NCBI RefSeq assembly: GCF_019145355.1
Contig: NZ_JAHSTY010000002.1
Span: 1,364,001 to 1,428,000, forward strand
Length of the DNA stretch: 64,000 bases
Origin: Pseudomonas azadiae
GTDB lineage: Bacteria; Pseudomonadota; Gammaproteobacteria; Pseudomonadales; Pseudomonadaceae
Reading direction: 5' to 3'
Under the pieces are notes generated by a model. It made no database searches. It was not told the DNA's origin and saw nothing but the letters and a program-made list of their open reading frames with translations. The position numbers and the translations under genes are program-made. This document shows, piece by piece, positions 28,162 through 37,801 of the stretch (position 1 is the first letter of the stretch; each line of letters begins with the position of its first letter).

Positions 28162-29886
28162 ATGAAATACCAACCCTTCAGCCGTACCTTGATTGCCACA
28201 GCCCTGGTGTTGACGGCCAGTGGTGTGCAAGCCGCCTCTCAGGCTCCGGTCGCCGGTGAAAACGGCATGGTGGTGACGGCCCAGCACCTGGCCACTCATG
28301 TGGGTGTCGACGTGCTCAAGGCTGGCGGCAACGCCGTCGATGCGGCCGTGGCCGTGGGCTATGCGCTCGCGGTGGTGTACCCGGCAGCGGGTAACCTGGG
28401 CGGTGGCGGTTTCATGACCGTGCAACTGGCGGACGGGCGCAAGACCTTCCTCGACTTCCGCGAAAAAGCGCCGCTGGCCGCCACCGCCGATATGTACCTG
28501 GACAAGGACGGCAACGTCGTCGAAGGCCTCAGCGCCAAGGGCCACCTGGCCGTCGGCGTTCCGGGCACCGTGTCGGGGATGGAGCTGGCCCTGAGTAAAT
28601 ACGGCACGCTCAAGCGCGCCCAAGTCATCGCCCCGGCCATCAAGCTTGCGGAAAACGGCTTTGCCCTGGAGCAGGGTGATATCGACCTGCTGCACACCGC
28701 CACCGGCGAGTTCGAGAAAGACCAGGACATGCGCGGGATCTTCCTGCACAACGGCCAGCCGATGCAGGTCGGCCAGAAGCTGGTGCAGAAGGACCTGGCC
28801 AGGACCCTCAAGGAAATCTCGGCCAAGGGCAGCGATGGCTTCTATAAAGGGTGGGTCGCCAAGGCCCTGGTGGATTCCAGCCAGGCCGGCAAAGGCATCA
28901 TCACCCAGGCTGACCTGGACAAATACAAGACCCGCGAGCTGGCGCCCATCGAGTGTGACTACCGGGGCTACCACGTGGTTTCCGCGCCGCCACCGAGCTC
29001 GGGCGGTGTGGTGATCTGCCAGATCATGAACATCCTCGAAGGCTACCCGATGGCCGACCTGGGTTATCACTCGGCCCAAGGCCTGCACTACCAGATCGAA
29101 GCGATGCGCCACGCCTATGTGGACCGTAACAGCTACCTCGGCGATCCGGACTTCGTGAAGAACCCGATCGAGCACCTGCTGGACAAAAACTACGCGGCGA
29201 AATTGCGCGACGCCATCGACCCGAAAAAGGCCGGTGATTCCCAGGCAATCAAGCCGGGTGTGTCGCCCCATGAAGGCAACAACACCACCCACTATTCCAT
29301 CGTCGACAAGTGGGGTAACGCGGTCTCGGTCACCTACACCCTCAACGACTGGTTCGGCGCCGGCGTGATGGCGAGCAAGACCGGGGTGATCCTCAACGAT
29401 GAAATGGATGACTTCACCGTCAAGGTCGGTGTGCCGAACATGTATGGCCTGGTCCAGGGCGAAGCCAACGCGATTGCGCCGGGCAAGGCGCCGCTGTCGT
29501 CGATGAGCCCGACCATCGTGACCAAGGATGGCAAGGCCGTGATGGTGGTCGGTACGCCAGGAGGCAGCCGGATTATTACCGCGACCTTGCTGACCATCCT
29601 GAATGTGATCGACTACAAGATGAACATCCAGGAAGCGGTGGACGCGCCGCGTTTCCATCAGCAATGGATGCCGGACACCACTAACCTTGAAACCTTCGCG
29701 GTCAGCCCGGACACCCAGAAGATCCTGGAAAGCTGGGGCCACAAGTTTGCCGGTCCCCAGGATGCCAACCACCTGGCGGCGATCCTGGTAGGCGCGCCTT
29801 CGCTGGGTGGCAAGCCGGTGGGTAACAACCGTTTCTATGGCGCGAACGACCCGCGTCGCAACACCGGCCTGTCGCTGGGTTACTAA
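28162..29886 (+). CDS. ggt: Gamma-glutamyltransferase
   Basis: A 574-residue periplasmic N-terminal nucleophile hydrolase. It transfers or hydrolyses the gamma-glutamyl group of glutathione and similar peptides. It has a signal peptide (TLIATALVLTASGVQAASQ). The chain is autocleaved before the nucleophile Thr376 in NTTHYSIVDKWGN, giving large and small subunits. Other signatures are GGNAVDAAVAVGYAL, LGGGGFMTV and the glycine loop VGTPGGSRIIT. The ATG at 28162 is next to an out-of-frame ATG at 28158. It is transcribed divergently from nicS and ends at a nested REP region. Confidence 0.95.
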   Translation: MKYQPFSRTLIATALVLTASGVQAASQAPVAGENGMVVTAQHLATHVGVDVLKAGGNAVDAAVAVGYALAVVYPAAGNLGGGGFMTVQLADGRKTFLDFREKAPLAATADMYLDKDGNVVEGLSAKGHLAVGVPGTVSGMELALSKYGTLKRAQVIAPAIKLAENGFALEQGDIDLLHTATGEFEKDQDMRGIFLHNGQPMQVGQKLVQKDLARTLKEISAKGSDGFYKGWVAKALVDSSQAGKGIITQADLDKYKTRELAPIECDYRGYHVVSAPPPSSGGVVICQIMNILEGYPMADLGYHSAQGLHYQIEAMRHAYVDRNSYLGDPDFVKNPIEHLLDKNYAAKLRDAIDPKKAGDSQAIKPGVSPHEGNNTTHYSIVDKWGNAVSVTYTLNDWFGAGVMASKTGVILNDEMDDFTVKVGVPNMYGLVQGEANAIAPGKAPLSSMSPTIVTKDGKAVMVVGTPGGSRIITATLLTILNVIDYKMNIQEAVDAPRFHQQWMPDTTNLETFAVSPDTQKILESWGHKFAGPQDANHLAAILVGAPSLGGKPVGNNRFYGANDPRRNTGLSLGY

Positions 29887-29904
29887 CGCCTGACGCGATT
29901 TAAA

Positions 29905-30197
29905 ATGTGGGAGCTGGCTTGCCTGCGATGGCGGCGGGTCAGCAACACAGGTGTGATTGATGCGCCGCTATCGCAGCATGGGTATCTACACATTTTTGTA
30001 GTGAGCGGGCTTGTCCCGCGCTGGGCTGCGAAGCCGCCCTAATACAGTTACCGCTGAGTTACGCGCAAAACCGAGTCGCCTGGTTTGGGGCGGCTTCGCC
30101 ACCCAGCGCGGGGCAAGCCCGCTCACTACAGGAGATTTGTCAGCCTTGGAGAGTTGTGTGGATACTTATGGCCATCGCAGGCAAGCCAGCTCCCACA
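29905..30197. repeat. Nested REP array: class I pair interrupted by a class II element
   Basis: The outer class I arms are GTGGGAGCTGGCTTGCCTGC at 29906 and the matching GCAAGCCAGCTCCCAC at 30181. The right arm is split by a 194-base unit (29977-30170) that carries a class II REP pair. The 323 bases between ggt and the kinase gene hold nothing else. Confidence 0.9.
29977..30170. mobile_element. MITE-like unit carrying a class II REP pair (copy A)
   Basis: The unit starts CATGGGTATCTACAC and ends GTGTGGATACTTATG, terminal inverted repeats matching at 12 of 15 positions. Immediately outside are GCTATCGCAG (29967-29976) and GCCATCGCAG (30171-30180), a 10-base direct repeat with one mismatch. 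Inside is the REP pair TGTAGTGAGCGGGCTTG (29997) to CAAGCCCGCTCACTACA (30130), then the tail GGAGATTTGTCAGCC. There is no coding capacity. Confidence 0.6.
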
Positions 30198-30209
30198 GGT
30201 AGCGCCGTG

Positions 30210-30734
30210 TCAGGGCTCAAGTAGTCGTTTTACCGCTGAAAACGCCATGGCGCGGCGCTCTTCCCAATTTCCTCCGATAACCAGCACCGCTTGCCGGTGC
30301 TGCTGCAGCCACGCCAGGCTGTCCTGGAAAAACGCGCGGCGGTCCGCCAGTTCGGGTTGGCAGCGTTGGCCATCGGCCGTCCATTCCACATCTTCCGGCG
30401 ACAACAAAAGGTGCAGGTCGTAGCGGCGCGCCAGCAGTTCGCTGTCGAGCCATGCGGGGCAGTCGCCGAACAGGGTCTGGCTCCAGAGCCTGTTGGCCAG
30501 CAGATGCGTGTCGAGGATCAACAGGTCGGGGTGTGCGGCGCGGGCCGTGTCTTCCCAGGCCAGTTGGCCACGGGCGATGGCGGGAATGTCGGCCAGGGTG
30601 GTGTCACGACGATGATGATCGATGAAATGCCGCACGTATTCACCGACCATCAACCCGCCGAACTGCGCGTGCAATTGCGCCGCCAGCCAGCTTTTACCGC
30701 TGGATTCGGGGCCGGCCAGTACCACCACCTTCAT
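30210..30734 (-). CDS. NadR-like nicotinamide riboside kinase domain protein
   Basis: A 174-residue P-loop kinase with Walker A GPESSGKSW near residue 8-16. It resembles the C-terminal ribosylnicotinamide kinase domain of NadR, without the adenylyltransferase and repressor parts (VGEYVRHFI, LLILDTHLLANRLWS). It is expected to phosphorylate nicotinamide riboside to NMN in the cytoplasm and so trap imported riboside. The ATG at 30734 overlaps the pnuC stop by four bases, which fits a transporter-kinase salvage pair. Substrate is inferred from domain and context. Confidence 0.85.
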   Translation of the reverse strand: MKVVVLAGPESSGKSWLAAQLHAQFGGLMVGEYVRHFIDHHRRDTTLADIPAIARGQLAWEDTARAAHPDLLILDTHLLANRLWSQTLFGDCPAWLDSELLARRYDLHLLLSPEDVEWTADGQRCQPELADRRAFFQDSLAWLQQHRQAVLVIGGNWEERRAMAFSAVKRLLEP

Positions 30735-31294
30735 GCGCGCAACGCCGGGTCGGCGCGCCATTCACGCCAGCCCTGCACGGCGATCACGGTGAACAGCGCG
30801 TAGAGCGCGGCGGTGAGGTAGAGGCCTTTGTAGAGGAACAGGCCGACGAAAATCACGTCCACGGCAATCCATAATGGCCAACATTGCACGCGCTTCTGCG
30901 CCATCCACATCTGCGCTACCAGGCTGAAGCCGGTGAGGGCGGCGTCAAGCCACGGCTGGGCGGCGTCCGTCCAGTGGGCCATGGCGGCGCCGAGCAACAG
31001 GCTGCCCAGGGCGCCAGCCGCCAGGCTGGCGATGATCGCCGGCACGCCGAGGCTGGTGACCTCGCGCCCCTGCCTGACCTCGCCGGCGCGGGTCCATTGC
31101 CACCAACCGTAAACTTGCAGCGCGGCGTAGACCACCTGCAACAGCATGTCGGAATAGAGTTTCACGTCAAAGAACACCCAGGTGTAGAGCAGCACCATCA
31201 CCAGGCCGATGGGCCAGCACCAGGGGTTTTGTTTGACGGTCAGCCACACGGCGATCACCCCCAGGGCAGCGGCGAAGAGTTCAAGCCCGGACAT
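30731..31294 (-). CDS. pnuC: Nicotinamide riboside transporter PnuC
   Basis: A 187-residue inner-membrane facilitator with about seven hydrophobic segments. Family motifs are the early WLTVKQNPWCWPIGLVMV, FDVKLYSDMLLQVVYAALQVYGWWQW and the late WIAVDVIFVGLFLYKGL. It takes up nicotinamide riboside, which the overlapping NadR-like kinase phosphorylates. Together they rebuild NAD, the opposite direction to the nearby nicotinate catabolic cluster. A class II REP pair lies between its start and the chemoreceptor gene upstream. Confidence 0.93.
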   Translation of the reverse strand: MSGLELFAAALGVIAVWLTVKQNPWCWPIGLVMVLLYTWVFFDVKLYSDMLLQVVYAALQVYGWWQWTRAGEVRQGREVTSLGVPAIIASLAAGALGSLLLGAAMAHWTDAAQPWLDAALTGFSLVAQMWMAQKRVQCWPLWIAVDVIFVGLFLYKGLYLTAALYALFTVIAVQGWREWRADPALRA

Positions 31295-31365
31295 GGTGGT
31301 TCCTTAGGACAGTGGCAGAGGGCGCAGATTGTAACCAAAGAAAGGTGGAGGCAGGAATTGGCTCT

Positions 31366-31500
31366 TGTAGTGAGCGGGCTTGCCCCGCGCTGGGCTGCGT
31401 AGCGGCCCTAAAACCAGACACCGCGCTCTGCCAGACAGAAACGCGGTGTTTTTATCGGGGCCGCTACGCAGCCCAGCGCGGGGCAAGCCCGCTCACTACA
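31366..31500. repeat. REP pair, class II
   Basis: Arms TGTAGTGAGCGGGCTTGCC and GGCAAGCCCGCTCACTACA, extended by CCGCGCTGGGCTGCGTAGC, flank a central ACACCGCG/CGCGGTGT hairpin. It lies two bases after the chemoreceptor stop and may act as its terminator. Confidence 0.93.
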
Positions 31501-31501
31501 G

Positions 31502-33136
31502 TCAGACTTTGAACTGGCGCAAGAGCCCATCCAGCTGTTCGCTCAGGCCACGCAACTGCGCGCTGGCCACGCTCGACTGCTGCGCCGCCAACGCCGTGCT
31601 GTGGGACAGACTGGCCGCCTGGGTGACGTTCTGGTTGATGTCTTCCACCACGTGGGCCTGCTGCAGGGTGGCGCTGGCAATCGAGGCGTTGAGGCCATTG
31701 AGATTGCGCAAGGCCTGGCCGATGGCGGTGAGGCTGGCCCCGGCCTGGCCGGCCTGTTCAATGGTCAGTTGCGATGCGCTGTGGCTGTCGCTGATCACCT
31801 TGACCGCCGCTTCCGAGTGACCTTGCAGGCGCTCGATCATGCCCTGGATCTCGGCGGTGGACTTTTGCGTGCGTTGGGCCAGCAGCCTTACTTCATCGGC
31901 GACCACGGCAAAGCCACGGCCTTGTTCGCCGGCGCGTGCCGCTTCAATCGCCGCATTGAGGGCCAGCAGGTTGGTCTGGTCGGCAATGGAGCGAATGACT
32001 TCAAGCACGCTGCCGATCTGGGTACTTTCAGCGGACAGCGTACGGATCACGTCCACCGCGTTGCTGATGGTGCCGGAAAGCTGGTCGATCTGCTGCAGGC
32101 TGCCGTCGATATTGACCTGGCCTTGTTGCGCCTGGGCCTGGGCATCGCGCATTTCGCTGGCGGCATGTTCGGCATTCTTGGCCACGTCCTGCACGCCGTA
32201 GGTGACTTCGTTGATTGCGGTGGCCACCAGTTCCATCTGCTGGGACTGCTGCTGACTGCGGTCGTGGGCCTGGGTCGCGTTGTTGCCCAATTCCTGGGAG
32301 GACTGGCCCAGGGCGTTGGCGCATATCTGCAACTGGCTGACCACCTGGCGCAGCTTGGCGGTGAAGCTGTTGAAGTGCTGCGACAGCTGGGTGACTTCGT
32401 CCTGGCCGTGGGTGTCGAGGCTACGGGTCAGGTCGCTTTCGCCGCTGGCGATATTACCCATGGCGCTGACCGCAGCCTGCAACGGCCGCACGATGCTGCG
32501 CGCGATCAGCGACACCAGCAAGGCCATCGCCAGCGCGATGCCCAGGCCGATAAACGAGGCTTTCCATACCTGCGCGCTGAACTCGGCCTGCACATCATCG
32601 ACGTAAACGCCGGAGCCGATGATCCAATCCCACGGCGCGAACAGGTGGATATACGAGGTCTTCGCCACCGGGGCTTCGGCGCCCGGTTTCGGCCAGCGGT
32701 AGTTGACGATGCCGGCGCCCTTGGCCTTGGCCAGGCTCACGAACTCGTTGAACACCGCAAACCCGTCGGGGTCGCGGATCGCCGAAAGGTTCTGGCCGTC
32801 GAGCTTGGGGTTGGCCGGATGCATGATCATCACGGGCGTGAGGTCGTTGATCCAGAAATAGTCATCATGGTCGTAGCGCAAGCCACGCACCGCGCTCAGA
32901 GCTTGCTTCTGGGCGGCGTCGCGGGTCAACACGCCGGTGGTTTCGAGGCCGTGGTAAAACGTCAGGATCCCGCTGGCGGTCTCGACCACGTATTGGGTCT
33001 GCTGGCGCTTGGCCTGGTAAAGGTCATCGTGGATCTGCTTGAGCATCAGCAAACCCAGGGCCAGCAGCATCAGCACGGCGACTATCAGGATCAGCCAGAG
33101 GCGCCGGCTGATCGACATGTTGCGCAAACTGTTCAT
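31502..33136 (-). CDS. Methyl-accepting chemotaxis protein with a single Cache domain
   Basis: A 544-residue chemoreceptor. A first membrane helix (about 10-30, [20 protein letters not shown]) is followed by a periplasmic sCache_2 domain ([36 protein letters not shown]). Next are a second helix (about 195-215), a HAMP linker and the signalling domain, whose hairpin tip reads [20 protein letters not shown]. sCache_2 receptors of Pseudomonas often bind C2-C4 carboxylates such as malate, which would suit the dicarboxylate genes in this window, but the ligand cannot be read from sequence. Confidence 0.93.
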   Translation of the reverse strand: MNSLRNMSISRRLWLILIVAVLMLLALGLLMLKQIHDDLYQAKRQQTQYVVETASGILTFYHGLETTGVLTRDAAQKQALSAVRGLRYDHDDYFWINDLTPVMIMHPANPKLDGQNLSAIRDPDGFAVFNEFVSLAKAKGAGIVNYRWPKPGAEAPVAKTSYIHLFAPWDWIIGSGVYVDDVQAEFSAQVWKASFIGLGIALAMALLVSLIARSIVRPLQAAVSAMGNIASGESDLTRSLDTHGQDEVTQLSQHFNSFTAKLRQVVSQLQICANALGQSSQELGNNATQAHDRSQQQSQQMELVATAINEVTYGVQDVAKNAEHAASEMRDAQAQAQQGQVNIDGSLQQIDQLSGTISNAVDVIRTLSAESTQIGSVLEVIRSIADQTNLLALNAAIEAARAGEQGRGFAVVADEVRLLAQRTQKSTAEIQGMIERLQGHSEAAVKVISDSHSASQLTIEQAGQAGASLTAIGQALRNLNGLNASIASATLQQAHVVEDINQNVTQAASLSHSTALAAQQSSVASAQLRGLSEQLDGLLRQFKV

Positions 33137-33354
33137 CGTCCTGTCACTCCGTGCTTTTTATAATTGTGGGCGCTGCATCGACTTTTCCGCCTTGTCTGAT
33201 AGGCTTTCGGCCCGTATTCGGAAAACCTGAGTACTGTCTGATTTTTCACGAGATTTTGGCTGGTCGGGGTTGTACCCTCACACGCGTGTCGTCGTCAGTG
33301 AACCATTAAAAAGATTAACGAGGCTTGCCGTAGCGCAAGGCCTTTGGGGGAAGC

Positions 33355-34185
33355 ATGGATTTTTGGACCGCCATTCAGGCAGTGATTCTTGGCGTTGTGG
33401 AGGGACTTACCGAGTTCCTGCCGATTTCCAGCACCGGCCACCAGATCATCGTCGCCGATTTGCTCGACTTTACCGGCGACCGCTTCAACGCGTTCAATAT
33501 CATCATTCAGCTGGGCGCCATCCTGGCGGTGGTGTGGGAGTTTCGCGGCAAGATTTTCGAAGTGGTCAAGGGCCTGCCGACCCAGCGCAAGGCCCAGCGG
33601 TTCACCGCCAACCTGCTGATCGCCTTTATGCCGGCGGTGGTGCTGGGGGTGATTTTCGCCGACGTGATTCACCATTACCTGTTCAACCCGATCACCGTCG
33701 CCACCGCCCTGGTCGTGGGCGGCGTGATCATGTTGTGGGCCGAGCGGCGCGTGCATGAAGTGCACGCCGAAACCGTCGATGACATCACCTGGAAAGACGC
33801 GCTCAAGGTCGGCCTGGCCCAATGCCTGGCAATGATCCCGGGCACCTCGCGTTCGGGCTCGACCATTATCGGCGGCCTGTTGTTCGGGCTGTCACGCAAG
33901 ACGGCCACCGAGTTCTCGTTCTTCCTGGCGATGCCAACCATGGTCGGCGCGGCGGTGTATTCGGGCTACAAGTACCGTGAGCTGTTCCAGCCGGCGGACC
34001 TGCCGGTGTTCGTCATCGGGTTTGTGACCTCGTTCATTTTCGCAATGATTGCGGTCAAGGGCTTGCTCAAGTTCATTGCCAGCCACAGTTACGCAGCATT
34101 TGCCTGGTACCGCATTGCGTTTGGCCTGCTGATCCTGGCCACCTGGCAGTTCGGCTGGATCGATTGGGCGGCAGCCAAGGCATGA
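33355..34185 (+). CDS. uppP: Undecaprenyl-diphosphatase
   Basis: A 276-residue integral membrane phosphatase (UppP/BacA). It recycles the C55 lipid carrier of peptidoglycan and O-antigen synthesis and gives low-level bacitracin tolerance. The two active-site motifs are [14 protein letters not shown] (Glu16, Glu20, His29) and PGTSRSGST (Arg166). A GGGGGAA site precedes the ATG. The DUF1294 gene overlaps its stop by four bases. The 218-base upstream region is shared with the divergent chemoreceptor. Confidence 0.96.
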   Translation: MDFWTAIQAVILGVVEGLTEFLPISSTGHQIIVADLLDFTGDRFNAFNIIIQLGAILAVVWEFRGKIFEVVKGLPTQRKAQRFTANLLIAFMPAVVLGVIFADVIHHYLFNPITVATALVVGGVIMLWAERRVHEVHAETVDDITWKDALKVGLAQCLAMIPGTSRSGSTIIGGLLFGLSRKTATEFSFFLAMPTMVGAAVYSGYKYRELFQPADLPVFVIGFVTSFIFAMIAVKGLLKFIASHSYAAFAWYRIAFGLLILATWQFGWIDWAAAKA

Positions 34186-34565
34186 CGATCCAGCACCCGC
34201 GCCTCAAAGCGCTGATCTTTGTGCTGCTGTGCGCGGCGCCGTTGGTGGGATCGGTGTTGGTGTGGCAACGCGGCGAGACCCTGATCCCGCTGGCGGCTTA
34301 TGGAGTGGTCAGCCTGGTCGCGTTCTTCCTTTACTGGAGCGACAAGCGCAAGGCCCGCACCGACAGTTGGCGCACCCCGGAAAACATCCTGCACGCCGTT
34401 GAACTGGCGGGCGGCTGGCCGGGGGCGTTGATTGCCCAGCAGGTGTTCCGGCATAAGACGCGCAAGGTGTCTTACCAAGTGCTGTTCTGGGTGGTCGTGT
34501 TGCTGCATCAGGTGTTCTGGCTCGACCAGCTGTTCCTGGGCGGCACCTTGTTATCCGTCCTCTAG
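34182..34565 (+). CDS. DUF1294 small membrane protein
   Basis: A 127-residue membrane protein of unknown function. It has about three to four hydrophobic segments and the DUF1294 signature around [20 protein letters not shown] and [14 protein letters not shown]. The ATG at 34182 overlaps the uppP stop (ATGA), so it is probably co-translated with UppP. The C-terminal 15 bases overlap the converging MmcQ/YjbR-like gene. No cold-shock domain is fused here, unlike some family members. Confidence 0.85.
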   Translation: MTIQHPRLKALIFVLLCAAPLVGSVLVWQRGETLIPLAAYGVVSLVAFFLYWSDKRKARTDSWRTPENILHAVELAGGWPGALIAQQVFRHKTRKVSYQVLFWVVVLLHQVFWLDQLFLGGTLLSVL

Positions 34566-34910
34566 CAATAACCCGACCTGCGTGCGCTTGGGCAGTTTGC
34601 GCACCACGAGCTGATGAGAACGCTGCAACAAGCCACGCAATTCCTCGGCGCCCAGCGGGTAGGGCGTGTTCATGATGATCCATTGCGCGCGGGCCAGGTA
34701 CGGCGCCGGGTGGATGCCCGGTCGGTCGACGTGGCCGAGGAACAGGTCCTTGTCGACCTTGAACGCCAGCGAGTCACCCCGCAGGTTTTGCAGGGCGAAC
34801 ATTTTGTTGCCGGCTATCGAGAACACCCGCACGCCGCCCCATTTGTAGTCTTCCCGCGCGCCGGGCAGGCTGAGGCAGAAAGTGGCGACTTGCGCTTCGC
34901 TCATGGTCAT
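34551..34910 (-). CDS. MmcQ/YjbR family DNA-binding protein
   Basis: A 119-residue protein of the CyaY-like double-wing YjbR fold. Typical segments are CLSLPGAREDYKWGG, VFSIAGNKMFAL, FKVDKDLFLGHVDRPGI, and the conserved tail ARAQWIIMNTPYPLGAEEL. Family members bind DNA in vitro, but their cellular role is unclear. Two ATG codons (34910 and 34904) are possible; the first overlaps the stop of the LysR gene by four bases. It is read with the LysR gene as one unit. Confidence 0.88.
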   Translation of the reverse strand: MTMSEAQVATFCLSLPGAREDYKWGGVRVFSIAGNKMFALQNLRGDSLAFKVDKDLFLGHVDRPGIHPAPYLARAQWIIMNTPYPLGAEELRGLLQRSHQLVVRKLPKRTQVGLLLEDG

Positions 34911-35815
34911 AACTGGCGGTCTCCACAGCTTTTGAAGCCTTCTTCCAGGTAATCGATCCAGGCGCGAATCGCCGGCAGCACACCGCGTCGATGCGGGTAC
35001 ACCGCCTGGAGCCAGCCGCCCGGCAATGACCACTCGGGCAGCAGTTGCACCAGGCGGCCGCTGGCCAGTTCCTCTTCGCAATACATCATTGGCAGCACCG
35101 TAAACCCCAGGCCCATGATTGCGCTGGCCTTGCGTACGATGAAATCATCAATGCCCAGGCGGGCCTCCATCGCCAGGTCATGGGGTTTGCCTTGTGGGTC
35201 GAGCAGGCGCACGTGGACCATGCGGTCGGCTTCCAGCGCGCCGAGGATCGGCAATTGCTTGAGGTCGTCGAGGCTCTCGACGCGACGATCGCGCATGAAT
35301 TCGGGGCTGGCGACCAGCACCGTCTGGGCCTGGCGCAGGCGCTTGGTCACCAGCAACGGGTCTTCATCGCCCAGATCACGCACCCGCAGCGCTACGTCGA
35401 TACCTTCGGCGACCAAGTCCACGCGGCGATTGACCAGGGTCATTTCCAGTTGCACCAGCGGGTGTGCCGCCAGAAACCCGGCCACCAGCTCCGGCAGGAT
35501 GTGCTGGGTCAAGCCCACCGGGCAACTCACGCGCAGCCGCCCACGGGGTTCGCTGGACATGCTCGCCACGGCCTCATCGGCCATTTCCGCCTCCAGCAGC
35601 ATGGCCTGGCAATGGCGCAGGTAGCGCTCGCCCACGGCGGTGAGGGTCAACTGGCGGGTGGTGCGTTGCAGCAGGCGCGCGCCCAGGCGTTCTTCCAGCT
35701 CGGCGATGCGCCGCGACAGCCGCGACTTGGGAATCCCCAGCAGCCGGCCGGCGGCGGCGAAACCGCCGGCTTCGACGACTTTGGCGAAATAGTAGAGGTC
35801 GTTGAGGTCTTGCAT
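34907..35815 (-). CDS. LysR-family transcriptional regulator
   Basis: A 302-residue LysR regulator. The N-terminal HTH is clear (DLNDLYYFAKVVEAGGFAAA, GIPKSRLSRRIAELEERLGA), followed by a two-lobe effector domain (GRLRVSCPVGLTQHILPELV). It is divergent from azoR, with 126 bases between the starts. This LysR-azoreductase arrangement suggests it controls azoR in response to quinone or electrophile stress, as inferred from context. The ATG at 35815 is chosen by family alignment. Confidence 0.93.
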   Translation of the reverse strand: MQDLNDLYYFAKVVEAGGFAAAGRLLGIPKSRLSRRIAELEERLGARLLQRTTRQLTLTAVGERYLRHCQAMLLEAEMADEAVASMSSEPRGRLRVSCPVGLTQHILPELVAGFLAAHPLVQLEMTLVNRRVDLVAEGIDVALRVRDLGDEDPLLVTKRLRQAQTVLVASPEFMRDRRVESLDDLKQLPILGALEADRMVHVRLLDPQGKPHDLAMEARLGIDDFIVRKASAIMGLGFTVLPMMYCEEELASGRLVQLLPEWSLPGGWLQAVYPHRRGVLPAIRAWIDYLEEGFKSCGDRQL

Positions 35816-35941
35816 GCTCGGCCTATTGTCCTGTGAGTGGGACAAACTATCGCATTGCAGGCAGCTTATCGACCATTGGTTTCATGCGTAGCATCACCAG
35901 CATCTGATCGCTACTGTCGATCCCACCTCGGAGACCTGCTC

Positions 35942-36553
35942 ATGAAACTGTTGCACATCGATTCCAGCATCCTCGGCGACAACTCGGCTTCCCGTCAGCT
36001 CAGCGCCGGCGTGGTCAAGGCCTGGCAAGCGGCGCAGCCGGGCGTGGAAGTGACTTACCGTGACCTCGCCAGTGAAGGCATCAGCCACTTTTCCGGCGCG
36101 TCCCTGGGCGCATTGGGCACCGCTGCTGAGTTGCGTGACGCCGCGCAACAGCATGAAGCGCAGCTGAGCGCATCGTCGCTGGCCGAATTCCTCGCCGCCG
36201 ATGCCATTGTGGTGGGTGCTCCGATGTACAACTTCACCATCCCGACCCAGCTCAAAGCCTGGATCGACCGCATTGCCGTGGCCGGCCAGACTTTCCGCTA
36301 CACCGAAGCCGGCCCGGAAGGCCTGTGCGGCAACAAGAAGGTCATCATTGTCTCCACCTCCGGCGGGCTGCATGCCGGGCAAGCAACCGGCGCCGCCCAT
36401 GAAGGCTACCTGAAACTGCTGTTTGGCTTCCTCGGCATCACCGATATCGAAATCGTGCGCGCCGAAGGCCTGGCCTACGGTGACGAAGTGCGCAGCAAAT
36501 CCTTGAGCGACGCCAACGCACTGATCAACGAACAATTGTTCGCCGCCGCGTAA
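35942..36553 (+). CDS. azoR: FMN-dependent NADH-azoreductase
   Basis: A 203-residue flavodoxin-like enzyme that reduces quinones and azo compounds by two-electron steps with NADH. The family start [20 protein letters not shown] binds the FMN phosphate. [19 protein letters not shown] and VSTSGGLH contact the flavin ring. The start at 35942 follows GGAGACC; the open frame continues upstream across the promoter. It is closed by a hairpin terminator at 36606. Confidence 0.95.
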   Translation: MKLLHIDSSILGDNSASRQLSAGVVKAWQAAQPGVEVTYRDLASEGISHFSGASLGALGTAAELRDAAQQHEAQLSASSLAEFLAADAIVVGAPMYNFTIPTQLKAWIDRIAVAGQTFRYTEAGPEGLCGNKKVIIVSTSGGLHAGQATGAAHEGYLKLLFGFLGITDIEIVRAEGLAYGDEVRSKSLSDANALINEQLFAAA

Positions 36554-36605
36554 GGCTTGTGTAAATTCGCCCCTCCCTCGGTTTCAATCTGAAGCCGAGC
36601 GCCTA

Positions 36606-36653
36606 AACTCTGTATTCTGCTCGCCTGAACGCGAGCGGCGTACGGAGTTTTTT
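36606..36653 (+). terminator. Intrinsic terminator after azoR
   Basis: A long stem pairs AACTC with GAGTT. Inside it GCTCGC pairs with GCGAGC around a CTGAAC loop, and TTTTTT follows. It lies about 50 bases after azoR. The following 110 bases up to the hydrolase hold no gene. Confidence 0.75.
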
Positions 36654-36763
36654 CGTTTGCCCGCGGTCTTGTTTAAAGTGGCCCAGGTTATGCAGATAGG
36701 GGTGGACACCTGGGGCTTTTCTTTCGATCGGCTGGTTATCACGCAGCAAAGGTGGACATCCTC

Positions 36764-37801
36764 ATGATGCGTCTTTGTGCAGTCATGCTTCTTTCCCTGC
36801 TCGGCGGCCTGGTTTCAGTGCACGCCGCGCCCGCACCGCACCCGCATTGGAGCGTGGGGTTCCATCGCATGACGTTTCTTGATCCGCTGGACCTGCAGCC
36901 GATGAAAGCCGTGGCGTTTTACCCCTCAACCGGCCTTGAGCACACCACGCAACTGGGGGCTTATCATGTGGCCGCCAGCGAAGACGCCAAGATCGCCATC
37001 GGCCGTTTCCCGATGCTGATGCTGTCCCATGGCAACACCGGTACGCCCCTGGCCTTGCATGACCTCGCCACGTCATTGGCGCGCAAGGGCTTTGTGGTGG
37101 TGGCCGTGCTGCACCCTGGCGACAACTACAAGGACCACAGCCGCCTGGGCACGGTGAGCAACCTGTATGGCCGGCCGATCCAGATTTCCGAAGCGATCAC
37201 CGCCACCTTGGGCGACCCGATGCTGTCGCCCTTCGTCAACGTCAACCAGGTGGGGGTCATCGGCTATTCCGCCGGCGGCGAAACCGCGTTGATCCTGGCC
37301 GGTGCCAAGCCGGATTTCAACCGCCTGCGCCGTTACTGCCAGGAGCGCCCGGAAGATCGCGACGCCTGCACCACCAAGGGCGAACTGATCGTGGATCGCG
37401 ATGATCTGCAGCCGCAACCCGACCCGCGTATTCATGCCTTGATGCTGATGGCGCCGCTGAGCCTGATGTTCGGCCGTCACACCCTGGCCGATGTGCATGT
37501 ACCGGTGCTGCTCTACAGCGGGGATGGCGACAAACTGGTGGCCGTGGACAAGAACGCCGCCGCCCTGGCGCGCAAGCTGCCCGAGCCGCCGGACTTCAAA
37601 TTGCTGGCCGGGGCAGGGCACTTTGTGTTCATGGCGCCGTGCGACAGCGATCAACTGGCGGCAATGCCGGCGATCTGCACCGATGCCGATGGAGTCGACC
37701 GCGAAGGCATTCACCGTGACTTGATCTCCGAGGCCGGGCGTTTTTTCAGCCAGACCCTCGGGCAAGCCACCCGCGCCGGCCTGCAGACGGCCGATCAGTA
37801 A
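36764..37801 (+). CDS. Secreted alpha/beta hydrolase (dienelactone hydrolase/PAF-AH-like)
   Basis: A 345-residue predicted periplasmic hydrolase. A signal peptide (RLCAVMLLSLLGGLVSVHAA) is followed by an alpha/beta hydrolase core. HGNTGTPLALHDLATSLA carries the oxyanion hole and IGYSAGGETALILAG the nucleophile serine. An acid lies in LYSGDGDKLVAVD and the histidine in AGAGHFVFMAP. The substrate is unknown; such proteins are often annotated as dienelactone hydrolase-like. The ATG at 36764 fits a GGTGG site eight bases upstream better than the GTG at 36752. It overlaps the converging MFS gene by seven bases. Confidence 0.85.
   Translation: MMRLCAVMLLSLLGGLVSVHAAPAPHPHWSVGFHRMTFLDPLDLQPMKAVAFYPSTGLEHTTQLGAYHVAASEDAKIAIGRFPMLMLSHGNTGTPLALHDLATSLARKGFVVVAVLHPGDNYKDHSRLGTVSNLYGRPIQISEAITATLGDPMLSPFVNVNQVGVIGYSAGGETALILAGAKPDFNRLRRYCQERPEDRDACTTKGELIVDRDDLQPQPDPRIHALMLMAPLSLMFGRHTLADVHVPVLLYSGDGDKLVAVDKNAAALARKLPEPPDFKLLAGAGHFVFMAPCDSDQLAAMPAICTDADGVDREGIHRDLISEAGRFFSQTLGQATRAGLQTADQ

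Noticed and set aside
36554..36763. Small RNA gene between azoR and the hydrolase
   Set aside because: A long hairpin with a T-run is present, but it fits a terminator for azoR and no separate promoter is evident.
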